A DNA stretch of 64,000 bases from Afifella sp. IM 167. GTDB lineage: Bacteria > Pseudomonadota > Alphaproteobacteria > Rhizobiales > Afifellaceae. Position 1 is the first letter of the stretch, and each line of letters opens with the position of its first letter. Location of the stretch: contig NZ_NSLC01000009.1 of the NCBI RefSeq assembly GCF_020144925.1, positions 124,001 to 188,000 on the forward strand, written 5' to 3'. A program made the position numbers and the translations under genes. The notes beneath the pieces are model-generated. The model was given only the letters and a program-made list of their open reading frames with translations. It did not search any database and was not told the origin of the DNA. Below, piece after piece: positions 43,033-51,594 of this stretch.

Positions 43033-43704
43033 CTACTCCTCGCCTTTTTCGCCTTCGCTCTCGTCGCCTTCGCTCTCCTCGCCCTCGGCCTCTTCGGCCT
43101 CGCTCTCCTCGTCTTCCTCCGCTTCCTCGCTGACGAGGGCGGCCGGGGCGGCGATGGTGGCGATGGTGAAGTCGCGATCGCTGATCGTCGGCGTCACGCC
43201 TTCCGGCAGGGCGATGTTGGAGATGTGGATGCTGTCTCCGATGTCGAGGCCGGCAAGGTCGGCGACGAGCTGATCGGGAATGGCATCGGCCGGAACGTGG
43301 ACCTCGACCGTGTGGCGAACGACGTTGAGGACGCCGCCGCGCTCCAGGCCGGTCGATTCCTCTTCGTTGATGAAGTGCACCGGCAGCTCCAGCGTCAGCT
43401 GGGTGTTCTTCGACACGCGCAGGAAATCGACATGCATCAGGAAGTCGCGCACCGGGTCGAGCTGGAAGTCCTTCGGGATGACCCGGATCTTCTGCCCGTC
43501 GACGTTGATGGTCGCCACGGTGGTCAAGAAGCCGCCTGCGTGCAGCTTCAGGTTCACTTCCTTGTAATTCAGCGCGATCGGCATGGCGGACTTCTTGTCG
43601 CCATAGATAACGGCAGGGACCTTGCCCTCACGGCGCACGCTGCGTGCGGCCCCCTTGCCGCTCCGCTCGCGCACCTCTGCCTTGAGCTCGTATGACTGGC
43701 TCAT
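43033..43704 (-). CDS. rplY: 50S ribosomal protein L25 / general stress protein Ctc
   Basis: 223 aa from ATG 43704 ([20 protein letters not shown]). N-terminal L25 domain binding 5S rRNA ([20 protein letters not shown]) followed by the TL5/CTC C-terminal domain ([40 protein letters not shown]). The last ~35 residues are a low-complexity Glu/Ser run ([19 protein letters not shown]). Transcribed from a clear promoter at 43794-43822 and probably with pth. The ~83-nt leader holds a GC hairpin with a U-rich 3' side. Confidence 0.95.
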   Translation of the reverse strand: MSQSYELKAEVRERSGKGAARSVRREGKVPAVIYGDKKSAMPIALNYKEVNLKLHAGGFLTTVATINVDGQKIRVIPKDFQLDPVRDFLMHVDFLRVSKNTQLTLELPVHFINEEESTGLERGGVLNVVRHTVEVHVPADAIPDQLVADLAGLDIGDSIHISNIALPEGVTPTISDRDFTIATIAAPAALVSEEAEEDEESEAEEAEGEESEGDESEGEKGEE

Positions 43705-43793
43705 TGGTGCACTCCTGTTTGTCGTAAAGAGAAAGAGCCGCATCTGCGGCCCCTCTTGCGCGCGGCCTCCAAGGGTGCCGTCGCGCGTGGCGC

Positions 43794-43822
43794 CTTATAG
43801 GGCAGGAGCCGGCGCAACGCAA
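43794..43822 (-). promoter_or_regulatory. Sigma-70-type promoter of rplY-pth
   Basis: On the minus strand TTGCGT, 17-nt spacer, TATAAG, placing the transcription start near 43787, about 83 nt before the rplY ATG. Good match to alphaproteobacterial housekeeping promoters. Confidence 0.65.
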
Positions 43823-43836
43823 TTGGCGCGCTCGGC

Positions 43837-45039
43837 TCACAAAAGGACGTAGCCGAGCGCGGCCGCGCAGGCCACCACGGCCCAGGCCGGCAGGCGTGCG
43901 AACCGCAGCGCCGCGAAGGCGGCGAGCGCGATCACGGCGGCGCCGGCGGAGGTGATGCCGGAGGTGATGACGGGGTCCCAGAGCGCCGCCGCGAGGATGC
44001 CGACCACCGCCGCGTTGACGCCGGCAAGCGCCTTGCGGGCCCGCGGCGCATGCTGCAGCTCGCGCCAGAAGGGAAGGGCGGCGAGGAGGAGGAGGGCGCC
44101 CGGCAGGAAGATCGCAGCGAGCGCGACGAAGGCCCCGCCGAGACTGCCGAGCGAAGTTGGCGCCAGGGCGCCGAGATAGGCCGAGAAGGCAAAGAGCGGG
44201 CCGGGCAGCGCCTGCGCCGCCCCGTAGCCGGCGAGGAAGGCGTCGCGGCCGACGAGCCCCGGATCGACGATCTCCGTCTCCAAGAGCGGCAGGACGACAT
44301 GGCCCCCGCCGAAGACGAGTGAGCCGGCATGGTAGAAATGCGCCGCAAGCCCGAGCCCGCCGCCATCGCCCCGCAAGGCAAAAGCGGCGAAAAGCAGCGC
44401 GAGGAAGAGGGCGAAGGCGGCCACCCCGAGCCGCCTTGTGACCGGGGTGTCGATGGCCGCTTCCGCCCCGCGCCCCTCGACCGCCGCGTGCTGCACCAGG
44501 AACGGGCCGGCGATGGCGCCAAGCGCGATGACGCCGAGCTGCGTCCAGGGCGTCGGGAAGGCGAGCACCAGCGCGGCCCCGACGACGGCGATGGCGATGC
44601 GGGGAAGGTCGGGCGTCAGGCTTTTCGCCATGCCGATGAGGGCGAGCGCCACGACCGCGACGGCGGCCGCCTTGAGGCCGGAGATCCAGCCGGAGCCGAG
44701 AACGGGCGAGAGATAGCCGTAGGCCTCGGCGAAGCCATACATCAGCACCGCTGAGGGTAGCGTGAAGCCGATGAAGGCGGCGAGCATGCCGGCGTAGCCG
44801 GCGCGCATCAGGCCGATCGCCATCCCCACCTGGCTGGAGGCCGGGCCCGGCAGGAACTGGCAGAGCGCGATGAGGTCGGCATAGGCCGCGTCGCTCAGCC
44901 ATTTGCGGCTGTCGACGAAGGCCTCGCGATAATAGCCGAGATGGGCGACGGGGCCCCCGAAGGAGGTGAGGCCCCTGATCAGGAAGACGAAGAACACCTC
45001 GAGGGGGTTACCGTCTCTCGCCGCCGCTTCGTCCCGCAT
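43837..45039 (-). CDS. chrA: Chromate transporter, ChrA family
   Basis: 400 aa from ATG 45039 (GGAG 4 nt upstream). Long-chain CHR: two homologous halves of about 200 aa, each with the CHR motif: FLIRGLTSFGGPVAHLGYYR and CQFLPGPASSQVGMAIG in the first, HAGSLVFGGGHVVLPLLETE and GAAQALPGPLFAFSAYLG in the second. Ten or more membrane helices. Chromate efflux driven by the proton gradient, with cross-transport of sulfate in some. Divergent from the cupredoxin gene across 212 nt containing a copper-type promoter. Confidence 0.92.
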   Translation of the reverse strand: MRDEAAARDGNPLEVFFVFLIRGLTSFGGPVAHLGYYREAFVDSRKWLSDAAYADLIALCQFLPGPASSQVGMAIGLMRAGYAGMLAAFIGFTLPSAVLMYGFAEAYGYLSPVLGSGWISGLKAAAVAVVALALIGMAKSLTPDLPRIAIAVVGAALVLAFPTPWTQLGVIALGAIAGPFLVQHAAVEGRGAEAAIDTPVTRRLGVAAFALFLALLFAAFALRGDGGGLGLAAHFYHAGSLVFGGGHVVLPLLETEIVDPGLVGRDAFLAGYGAAQALPGPLFAFSAYLGALAPTSLGSLGGAFVALAAIFLPGALLLLAALPFWRELQHAPRARKALAGVNAAVVGILAAALWDPVITSGITSAGAAVIALAAFAALRFARLPAWAVVACAAALGYVLL

Positions 45040-45131
45040 CCGCTCCGCCTCGTCACCCTTTCTCTCGGTATCCCATCTGCATGACGGGAGCTTCAAGGCG
45101 GGCGCGGTTTTGGGCGGCGGCCGGAACGCGC

Positions 45132-45162
45132 TTGACATTCCAGCTACTGGAAGGACGACACG
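45132..45162 (+). promoter_or_regulatory. MerR/CueR-type metal-responsive promoter before the cupredoxin gene
   Basis: A perfect -35 TTGACA (45132-45137) is followed by the dyad TTCCAG-CTA-CTGGAA (45138-45152) and G-G-A-C. In CueR/HmrR promoters the -35 hexamer adjoins this CCTTCC...GGAAGG dyad and the -10 sits 19 nt away; here that position holds GACACG, a weak -10, fitting a promoter that needs the twisted-DNA activator. Directed toward the cupredoxin gene, ~90 nt away. No merR-family gene lies in the window. Confidence 0.7.
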
Positions 45163-45251
45163 GGCGAAGGCGCGCAATCCAGCCGCCACCGAATGTCGCC
45201 GCCGGGAAGCTCTCGCAAGGGGCGGGCCCTGCCGGCGCGAAGGAGAAGCCG

Positions 45252-45821
45252 ATGAGCAGGTTCGCGGTTCTCGCGCTCGCCGTTGGAGGGCTGTCTTTTG
45301 CCTCTCTTGCCGCCGCAGACGGAATGCACGGTCAGGGCCAGATGATGCACGACGAGGGTGCAATGATGCACGACCAGAGCGGGATGCACGACGAAAGCGG
45401 GATGCACGCCGCCGAATCCGGCCACGGTCATGAGGCGGAGACGCCGTATGGCGTGCCGGGCACCGTCGGTGCCAAGGGCCGACGCATCGAGATCGTGCTC
45501 TCCGAAAACGATCAGGGCATGTTCTACGCACCGGACCATGTCGAGGTGGCGCGGGGGAGTGAGGTCCGCTTCGATCTCCGCAACGAGGGCGTCCTGGAGC
45601 ATGAATTCGTCATCGGCACGGCCGAAACGAACCGGCATCACGCACAGGAGATGGAAGCCGATCCCGACATGACGCACGCAGATCCGAACGCCGCCAGGCT
45701 CCAGCCGGGCGGGACGAAGACGCTCGCCTGGCGCTTCACCGAGCCGGGAACCTTCGAATATGCCTGCCTCATCCCCGGCCATCGCGAGGCCGGGATGCTC
45801 GGACGTATCGTGGTGAAGTGA
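45252..45821 (+). CDS. Periplasmic cupredoxin-domain protein with His/Met-rich N-terminus
   Basis: 189 aa from ATG 45252 (AAGGAGAAG at 6 nt). Signal peptide MSRFAVLALAVGGLSFASLA; mature residues ~24-55 are Met/His/Asp-rich with repeated MMHDE, MMHDQ, GMHDE and GMHAA units, a typical Cu(I) binding tract. Residues ~75-189 form a plastocyanin-like domain with type 1 copper ligands His (EHEFVIG), Cys, His and Met (CLIPGHREAGM). Probably sequesters or shuttles copper in the periplasm. The CueR-type promoter upstream fits copper induction. Single-gene unit, divergent from chrA. Confidence 0.88.
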   Translation: MSRFAVLALAVGGLSFASLAAADGMHGQGQMMHDEGAMMHDQSGMHDESGMHAAESGHGHEAETPYGVPGTVGAKGRRIEIVLSENDQGMFYAPDHVEVARGSEVRFDLRNEGVLEHEFVIGTAETNRHHAQEMEADPDMTHADPNAARLQPGGTKTLAWRFTEPGTFEYACLIPGHREAGMLGRIVVK

Positions 45822-45851
45822 GGGGGACGGTCCGACCGAAGACGGCGGGGC

Positions 45852-46784
45852 TCAGTCGAACAGGCTGGAGACGGACTTTTCCAGTGCCGTGCGGTTGATC
45901 GCCTCGCCAAGAAGGGCGGCGATGGAGACGACGCGGATATTGTGGGCGCCGGTGACGGCGCTGGTCGGCTCGATGGAATCGGTGATCACCAGTTCCTTCA
46001 TCTGCGAGGCGGTGATGCGCGCCACCGCGCCGCCGGAAAGCACGCCGTGGGTGATGTAGGCCGTCACCGAGGTGGCGCCCTTGGCGAGCAGCGCATCGGC
46101 GGCGTTGCACAGCGTGCCGCCGGAATCGACGATGTCGTCGACGAGGATGCAGTCGCGGCCCTTCACGTCGCCGATGATGTTCATGACTTCCGATTCGCCC
46201 GGCCGCTCGCGGCGCTTGTCGACGATGGCGAGCGGCGCGTCGATGCGCTTGGCGATGGCCCTTGCGCGCACCACGCCGCCCACATCGGGCGATACGACCA
46301 TGACGTTGTCGAGCTCGTAATGCTCCTTGACGTCGCGCGTGAAGACCGGCGCGGAATAGAGGTTGTCCGTCGGGATGTCGAAGAAGCCCTGGATCTGCCC
46401 GGCATGCAGGTCGAGCGTCAGCACGCGGTCGGCGCCGGCATGGGCGATCAGGTTGGCGACGAGCTTGGCCGAGATCGGCGTGCGCGCCGCCGGTTTGCGG
46501 TCCTGGCGGGCATAGCCGTAATAGGGGATCACCGCGGTAATGCGGCGCGCCGAGGCGCGGCGCAGCGCGTCGATGATGATGAGGAGTTCCATCAGGTTGT
46601 CGTTCGCCGGGAAACTGGTCGACTGGACCGCGAAGACATCCTCGCCGCGCACATTCTCCTGGATCTCGACGAAAATTTCCTGGTCGGCAAAACGCCTTAC
46701 GGCGCATTTGGCGAGTTCGATGTCGAGATAGGAGGCGATCTGCTGGGCGAGGCTTCGGTTGGAATTGCCGGCGACGATCTTCAT
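45852..46784 (-). CDS. prs: Ribose-phosphate pyrophosphokinase
   Basis: 310 aa. Makes PRPP from ribose 5-phosphate and ATP for nucleotide, His and Trp synthesis. Landmarks: [20 protein letters not shown], the flexible loop [39 protein letters not shown] and the PRPP-binding [16 protein letters not shown]. Start ATG 46784. Converges on the cupredoxin gene with 30 nt between stops. Confidence 0.96.
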   Translation of the reverse strand: MKIVAGNSNRSLAQQIASYLDIELAKCAVRRFADQEIFVEIQENVRGEDVFAVQSTSFPANDNLMELLIIIDALRRASARRITAVIPYYGYARQDRKPAARTPISAKLVANLIAHAGADRVLTLDLHAGQIQGFFDIPTDNLYSAPVFTRDVKEHYELDNVMVVSPDVGGVVRARAIAKRIDAPLAIVDKRRERPGESEVMNIIGDVKGRDCILVDDIVDSGGTLCNAADALLAKGATSVTAYITHGVLSGGAVARITASQMKELVITDSIEPTSAVTGAHNIRVVSIAALLGEAINRTALEKSVSSLFD

Positions 46785-46897
46785 CGGCTGGAAGCCCCTT
46801 CAGACAACTTGGCGACCCTTTTGGCTGGGCCGTACAACGCCGCGGCGGACGAATGCCGCAGCGACAGGCTTGGCGTATAGCGAACTCTGTGCGCCGA

Positions 46898-47374
46898 TCA
46901 ACCGGAAGAAAGCCATGCGGCAAGCTTGTCGAGCGTTTCGGAGGAAAGGCTCGCAAGCGCAGCGTCGTCGACCACGCTCCAGGCGTCGGACGCGCTCGCC
47001 CCAACCTTGATCTTTCCGCTGATGCGGTTGAGGCGCTTCAGGTCCGGCGAAAGGACGTCCCAGACATAGACGAGAAGCGTGCCCCCGTCGTCGTCGACGG
47101 CCGAGAGGTAGCCCTTGAGCGTATAGCTCGAGCCGCGCTCGCGGAAATCGGCGAGGTTCATGCCGCGCGCGGCCGCGTCGCGCGCCACGATGACGGCGAG
47201 CCGGTCGGCGACCTGCTGCGGCGGGCCGGTGAGAGGCGCGAAGGCGATTTTGGTCTCGCCCGCCACCATCCGTGTCGCGCCCGTCCCCGATCCGGCGGGC
47301 TTGAGCCCCGGCGTGCAGGCGGCGAGCGTGAGCGCGAGGAAAGCGGCGAGGATGGCGGGAAGGAGGGAACGCAT
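46898..47374 (-). CDS. Predicted lipoprotein, function unknown
   Basis: 158 aa. The start MRSLLPAILAAFLAL ends with lipobox LTLAAC (Cys20), so it should be lipidated and held at the inner face of the outer membrane or inner membrane. The mature part has no named domain; sequence like FAPLTGPPQQVADRLAVIV, LADFRERGSSYTLKGYLSAV and LLVYVWDVLSPD resembles small alphaproteobacterial lipoproteins beside prs. 113 nt separate it from prs downstream. Confidence 0.78.
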   Translation of the reverse strand: MRSLLPAILAAFLALTLAACTPGLKPAGSGTGATRMVAGETKIAFAPLTGPPQQVADRLAVIVARDAAARGMNLADFRERGSSYTLKGYLSAVDDDGGTLLVYVWDVLSPDLKRLNRISGKIKVGASASDAWSVVDDAALASLSSETLDKLAAWLSSG

Positions 47375-47468
47375 GATGTCAGCTCGTTGGAGAGGGGCGT
47401 CTTAGCGGCAGGCCGGCGCAAAATCCACCACGGCCGGCCCGGTTCCTGTCACTCGTCTGGCGCATGGC

Positions 47469-48296
47469 TCAGGCGAGCGAGATCGCCGACAGGAGCCGGC
47501 CGTAATCCGGCTCGCCGCGATGCGTCGCCCGGCGATAGGAGAAGAAGAGCTCTTCCTCGGCATAGGTGCAAAGGTCGAGATTGACGGCCAGCCCGACCCC
47601 CGCCGCCTGAAGCCGCGCCACGATGAAAGCCGGCAGATCGAACATGGAATGCCCCTCGCGCTTCGATGGCGCGAAGAAGCGGGCGCTGCCTGGCGCCTCC
47701 TTGTCGAAGCGTTCGACGAATTCGGCCCCGACCTCGTAGTTCTTTGCCGAGATCGTCGGGCCGAGGACGGCGGTGATCGCCTCCCGCCTGGCGCCGAGCG
47801 CCTCCATGGCGGCGAGCGTCGATTCCAGAACGCCCGTCAGCGCGCCCTTCCAGCCGGCATGGGCGGCGCCGACGACCCGCGCCTGCGGATCGGCGAAGAG
47901 GATTGGCCCGCAATCGGCGGTGCCGATCCCGATGACGATGCCGGGCCGGTCGGTCGCCAGCGCGTCGCCGCGCGGTCCCTTGCCGGGCGCCCAGGCCTCG
48001 GTCACGGCGAAGCAGTCGGCGCTGTGCACCTGGTGGGGCGTGGCGAGCGCCTCGTCCGGCGCTCCGAGATGCCGGCAGGCGCGGGCGCGGTTCTCCAGCA
48101 CGGCCTCGCGCCGATCCTCCGAGCCGAGGCCTGTATTGAGGCTGGCGTAGATGCCGTCCGAAACGCCGCCTTCGCGGGTGAAGAAGGCGTGGCGGATGCC
48201 GGAGAGCGCCAGCGCCTCGGCCGTGATGGGAACGGGTGCCATGGCGCTGGTAGAGGCCGCGGGCGGCCGCCCGTCAAGGGACGTGTCCCGGCTCAT
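47469..48296 (-). CDS. pgeF: Purine nucleoside phosphorylase PgeF (laccase-domain, YfiH family)
   Basis: 275 aa from ATG 48296 (AAGGA and GTGAG upstream); the ATG at 48314 would overlap the methyltransferase gene by 14 nt. Zinc/copper-ligand motifs TPHQVHSADC, GTADCGPILFADP and AAHAGWKGAL, then ITAVLGPTISAKNYEVG. Members act on purine nucleosides and remove edited peptidoglycan or MurNAc-L-Ser by-products. Third gene of a coupled minus-strand run lgt - methyltransferase - pgeF. Confidence 0.92.
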   Translation of the reverse strand: MSRDTSLDGRPPAASTSAMAPVPITAEALALSGIRHAFFTREGGVSDGIYASLNTGLGSEDRREAVLENRARACRHLGAPDEALATPHQVHSADCFAVTEAWAPGKGPRGDALATDRPGIVIGIGTADCGPILFADPQARVVGAAHAGWKGALTGVLESTLAAMEALGARREAITAVLGPTISAKNYEVGAEFVERFDKEAPGSARFFAPSKREGHSMFDLPAFIVARLQAAGVGLAVNLDLCTYAEEELFFSYRRATHRGEPDYGRLLSAISLA

Positions 48297-48300
48297 GCGC

Positions 48301-49395
48301 TCACGATCCTTCATGAAAGGGCGGCGGCTGGAGGCCGGGCGGCGTCACGGCCAGCACCTTGAAGAGCGTGCCCATCTCGTCGGGAGAGGCGAGGCGGATG
48401 ACGTCGCTGCGCAGCGCCGCCTGCTCCGCCTCGCTGCGGCCGAAGCCGAGCCGTTCGGCGCGTTCGCCAAGGCCGAGGCGCAGAAGAAACTCGCCCTGGC
48501 ACATCGGCCCGTGCACGGCAGCCCCGCCCGCTTCGGCTGCGTCCGCGAGCGCGGCGAAATCCACATGGGCGGTAAGGTCGACCTCGCCCGGATCCTTGAG
48601 GGGGTCGGCGTAACGGTGGTGCGAGACCGCCTGCAGCGTGTCGCCGAAGCCGGTTTCGGCATGGCCGTAATCGACGATGAGCGCCGCCCCGCCATTCCGG
48701 GCAATGCGGCTCGAAAGCGCGTCCATCACGGGCAGGGCGGCCGGACGCTCTTCGAAGACGTCGCCATGGGCGGCGCCCTCCGGGGCCCTTTCCGGCCGGC
48801 CGGGGCCGAAGCCGAAGGTGAAGTCGCCCGCAGCGTCGAGGCCGATCATCCGCTCCGCCCAGCTGCCGTCCTGGCGGACGAACTGGCGCACGGGCAGGGC
48901 GTCGAAGAATTCGTTGGCTATGAGATAGAAAGGTCCGTCCGGCACGCTCGCAAGGCTCTCGTGCCAGTCCTTGGGGCAGGAAAAGGGCGCGAGCGCCGCC
49001 TCCTGCGCCTTCCGGAGCGCCGTGCCGGTCTCGACCATGTGGACGCTGACGGCGGCGCTGAAATCCGCATCGAGCTTGGCGACGCGCAAGATGTCGGCCA
49101 TCAGCGTGCCGCGGCCAGGTCCGAGCTCGACGAGGTTGAGGCGCTTGGGCGAGCCCTGCTGCTGCCAAAGGTCGATCAGCCATGCGCCGACGATCTCGCC
49201 GAACATCTGGCTGACCTCGGGCGCGGTGATGAAATCGCCCGCCGCGCCGATCGGCTCGCCGCTGCGATAATAGCCGCGCTCGGGATCGGCGAGGCAATGC
49301 GCCATCCAGGCGGCGATGTTCATCGGCCCATTGGTGCGGATGATTGTCTTCAGCGTTCCGGCGAGCCCGCTCTGTGTCTCGTTGACCGCGTCCAT
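48301..49395 (-). CDS. SAM-dependent methyltransferase, MidA/NDUFAF7 family (DUF185)
   Basis: 364 aa from ATG 49395; GTG 49401, which shares bases with the lgt stop, is possible. Landmarks of the family: PMNIAAWMAHCLADPERGYY, GAAGDFITAPEVSQMFGE, the SAM loop LVELGPGRGTLMADIL, LIANEFFDALPVRQFV and IVDYGHAETGFGDTLQAV. The mitochondrial homologue methylates an Arg of complex I subunit NDUFS2 and the bacterial one is presumed to do likewise (NuoD). Sits between lgt and pgeF in a tight operon. Confidence 0.92.
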   Translation of the reverse strand: MDAVNETQSGLAGTLKTIIRTNGPMNIAAWMAHCLADPERGYYRSGEPIGAAGDFITAPEVSQMFGEIVGAWLIDLWQQQGSPKRLNLVELGPGRGTLMADILRVAKLDADFSAAVSVHMVETGTALRKAQEAALAPFSCPKDWHESLASVPDGPFYLIANEFFDALPVRQFVRQDGSWAERMIGLDAAGDFTFGFGPGRPERAPEGAAHGDVFEERPAALPVMDALSSRIARNGGAALIVDYGHAETGFGDTLQAVSHHRYADPLKDPGEVDLTAHVDFAALADAAEAGGAAVHGPMCQGEFLLRLGLGERAERLGFGRSEAEQAALRSDVIRLASPDEMGTLFKVLAVTPPGLQPPPFHEGS

Positions 49396-49397
49396 CG

Positions 49398-50249
49398 TCA
49401 CGCTCCCTGTCCTTCATCCTGTCCTTCATCGCGCCTGCGGTGCGCCAGCGCCCAGAAGACGCCGCCGAGGCCGATCAGAATCATCGGGACGGAAAGAATC
49501 ATGCCCATGGTCAGGAAGGAAGCGATGAAGCCCAGCTGCGGGTCCGGCTGGCGGAAGAATTCGGCGAAGATGCGGAAGCAGCCGTAAAGGGCGAGGAACG
49601 TGCCGCCGGTGAGGCCGGGCATGCGCAGGCTCCGGAAGTGGTGGGTGAGGAGGCGCAGGATGAGGAACATGAGCAGCCCCTCCAGCGCGGCTTCATAGAG
49701 CTGGCTCGGATGGCGCGGCAGCGGCCCGCCATTGGGAAAGACCATCGCCCAGGGAACATAGGCGATGCGCCCGTAGAGTTCGCCGTTGATGAAGTTGGCA
49801 AGACGCCCGAAGAAAAGGCCGAACGGCACGGCGGCGGCGATGACGTCGAAGAGCGACAAGGCGTTGAAGCCGCGCTTCAGCGAAAAGGCGATCATCGCGA
49901 CGACGATGCCGGTAAGCCCGCCATGGAACGACATGCCGCCTTCCCACAGGCGCAGGAAAGCCATCGGATCGTCGATATAGTGGCCCGGCTCGTAGAACAT
50001 CGCATAGCCGAGCCGCCCGCCGAGAATGATGCCGAGCGTGCCCCAAAGGACGAAATCGTCGAGGTCGACGATGCTGATCGGCGCGCTGCCGCCCTGCCAA
50101 AGCCGGCCGTTGCGCACCAGCCGGCGCGCATACCACCAGCCGATCAGGATGCCGACGAAATACGCGAGCCCGTACCAGCGGACCTCCACGGGACCGACCG
50201 ACAGGGCGACCGGGTCGATCTGCGGGAAGGGCAGGACTAGAAGGTTCAT
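49398..50249 (-). CDS. lgt: Prolipoprotein diacylglyceryl transferase
   Basis: 283 aa, seven-helix inner-membrane enzyme that transfers diacylglycerol from phosphatidylglycerol to lipobox Cys. Signature GRLANFINGELYGR (~150), the catalytic Arg/His segments MSFHGGLTGIVVAM and PLPRHPSQLYEAALEG, and DDFVLWGTLGIILGGRLGY. Basic C-terminal end. Begins the lgt - methyltransferase - pgeF operon, divergent from ubiK over 250 nt. Confidence 0.96.
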   Translation of the reverse strand: MNLLVLPFPQIDPVALSVGPVEVRWYGLAYFVGILIGWWYARRLVRNGRLWQGGSAPISIVDLDDFVLWGTLGIILGGRLGYAMFYEPGHYIDDPMAFLRLWEGGMSFHGGLTGIVVAMIAFSLKRGFNALSLFDVIAAAVPFGLFFGRLANFINGELYGRIAYVPWAMVFPNGGPLPRHPSQLYEAALEGLLMFLILRLLTHHFRSLRMPGLTGGTFLALYGCFRIFAEFFRQPDPQLGFIASFLTMGMILSVPMILIGLGGVFWALAHRRRDEGQDEGQGA

Positions 50250-50403
50250 GGAGCCTTGGCCGGTGGTTGGAGGAGCTCTTGGCGGGCGGCGGACCCTTGC
50301 TCCGGATCGAAGGCAGGGTCAACCGCAGCTTGGTGGCGACTTTGTGGGCGCCGCCCTCCGGCCGCCCGAAGAGGCCTTTGCCGTCCCCGCGACCGAAGCT
50401 GCG

Positions 50404-50432
50404 CTTGCGGGTGCATGGCGCTTGCTTATATC
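50404..50432 (+). promoter_or_regulatory. Putative promoter of ubiK
   Basis: CTTGCG, 17-nt spacer, TATATC, about 70 nt before the ubiK start. Good resemblance to alphaproteobacterial sigma-70 promoters; no other strong -10 lies in the gap. Confidence 0.5.
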
Positions 50433-50499
50433 AGGAATCGGAAAAGGGCCGCCGCGCGTCGCCCAGATGACAATCCGCCGGCCACCGGAAGGGACCCCC

Positions 50500-50778
50500 A
50501 TGACGCAGACCAACAACCGCCTGATGGACGAATTCGCCAAGCTGATGACGGACGCGGCGGGTGTCGCGCAGGGTGTGCGCCGCGAGGCGGAGACGGCGGT
50601 GCGCTCGCAGCTGGAGCGTTTCATGTCGGAGCTCGACATGGTGCAGCGCGAGGAATTCGACATCGTCCGCGACATGGCGCTGAAGGCGCGCGCCGAGAAC
50701 GAGGCGCTCGAGCAGCGAATCGCGGCGCTCGAGGCGCGCCTTGCCGCCGACGAGGATCGCCCCGTATCGGGCGACTGA
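50500..50778 (+). CDS. ubiK: Ubiquinone biosynthesis accessory factor UbiK (BMFP domain)
   Basis: 92 aa from ATG 50500 (GGAAGGGA at 5-6 nt). A single long helix with coiled-coil heptads: MDEFAKLMTDAAGVAQGV, then RSQLERFMSELDMVQREEFD and EALEQRIAALEARLAA. UbiK/BMFP forms trimers and helps organise the UbiJ/Ubi lipid complex for ubiquinone synthesis in the membrane. An ATG at 50466 is possible but not needed. Monocistronic, followed by 314 nt without a gene. Confidence 0.87.
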   Translation: MTQTNNRLMDEFAKLMTDAAGVAQGVRREAETAVRSQLERFMSELDMVQREEFDIVRDMALKARAENEALEQRIAALEARLAADEDRPVSGD

Positions 50779-51092
50779 GCCCCGCCGCACGCACAGTTTC
50801 CCCTTACGAGAGCTGCCGGCGCGTCTCTGCGCCGGCCTTCGCGCGCCGGTTACACGACTGGCCCGTCACGGCTTTTTGGCGCGTTCGGCGAGAGCCGTGG
50901 AAAACCGGACACTTGCCTCTCGCCGGCTTTCGCCGCCCCCCTCCTGTTATATATTTGGAATCGAAAGAGATTCGCGGCGTCATGAAAACGACATCCGCGA
51001 ACCTAACGCTCAGCTCGTAAGGAGTTGCCGATTCTTAACAGGACCAATTCACCGTCACTGCCTAGCAACCCCGAGAGATACGAGGGCTATTC
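50779..51092 (+). other. 314-nt intergenic region, likely promoter and leader of the ybjN-proC operon
   Basis: Contains a candidate -10 (TATATT, 50950-50955) with a weak -35 (CTTTCG, 50927-50932, 17-nt spacer), and the dyad GAATC-N6-GATTC just after it. The ~140-nt leader to the ybjN start has no recognisable riboswitch. A 12-codon ORF (50982-51020, MKTTSANLTLSS) is visible but lacks a ribosome-binding site. Confidence 0.35.
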
Positions 51093-51593
51093 ATGAGCCT
51101 GCTCGATTTTCCGACCGCAGCTGCAGAAGGCCTCGTCGATCTGGTGGAACAGATCGCCACGAGCCGCGACTGGACCTTCGACCGTTCCGGTGAGGACGAG
51201 ATCACCGTCTCCCTTACCGGCAGTTTTTGCGACTACAACATTTCCATCTCCTGGATGGGGGAGCTGGAAGCGCTTCATCTTGCGGCCGCCTTCGACTTCC
51301 GCGTCACGGACCGGCGCAAGACCGAGGTCATGCGTCTGCTCGCCCTCATCAATGAGCAGCTCTGGATCGGCCATTTCGATCTCTGGCAGGCCGAGGGCGT
51401 CATCATGTACCGCAGCGCGCTGCTTCTCTCCGACGGTGCGGAAGTGAATTCCGCGCAGCTGGAAGGCATGGTGAGCGCAGCCGTCGAGGCCTGCGAGCGT
51501 TACTATCAGGCGTTCCAGTTCGTCATGTGGGCGGGCAAGTCGCCGGAGGAATCGCTCGCCCAGGTGCTCTTCGAAACGCTCGGCGAGGCGTAG
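51093..51593 (+). CDS. YbjN domain protein
   Basis: 166 aa, GAGGG before ATG 51093. The YbjN (DUF1790) core is clear: WTFDRSGEDEITVSLTGSFC, YNISISWMGELEALHLAAAF, the RRKTEVMRLLALINEQLWIG helix and the MYRSALLLSDGAEV strand. The domain is a class I chaperone-like fold of unknown function, related to T3S chaperones. Followed after 1 nt by proC, a conserved pairing in Hyphomicrobiales. Confidence 0.87.
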   Translation: MSLLDFPTAAAEGLVDLVEQIATSRDWTFDRSGEDEITVSLTGSFCDYNISISWMGELEALHLAAAFDFRVTDRRKTEVMRLLALINEQLWIGHFDLWQAEGVIMYRSALLLSDGAEVNSAQLEGMVSAAVEACERYYQAFQFVMWAGKSPEESLAQVLFETLGEA

Positions 51594-51594
51594 G

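Noticed and set aside
43837-45039. The copper-type promoter as also driving chrA
   Set aside because: The -35 TTGACA is oriented toward the cupredoxin gene; no matching -35 facing chrA is present within the dyad.
50982-51020. 12-codon ORF (MKTTSANLTLSS) in the leader of the ybjN gene, possible leader peptide
   Set aside because: No Shine-Dalgarno, no run of regulatory codons and no downstream terminator/anti-terminator pair.
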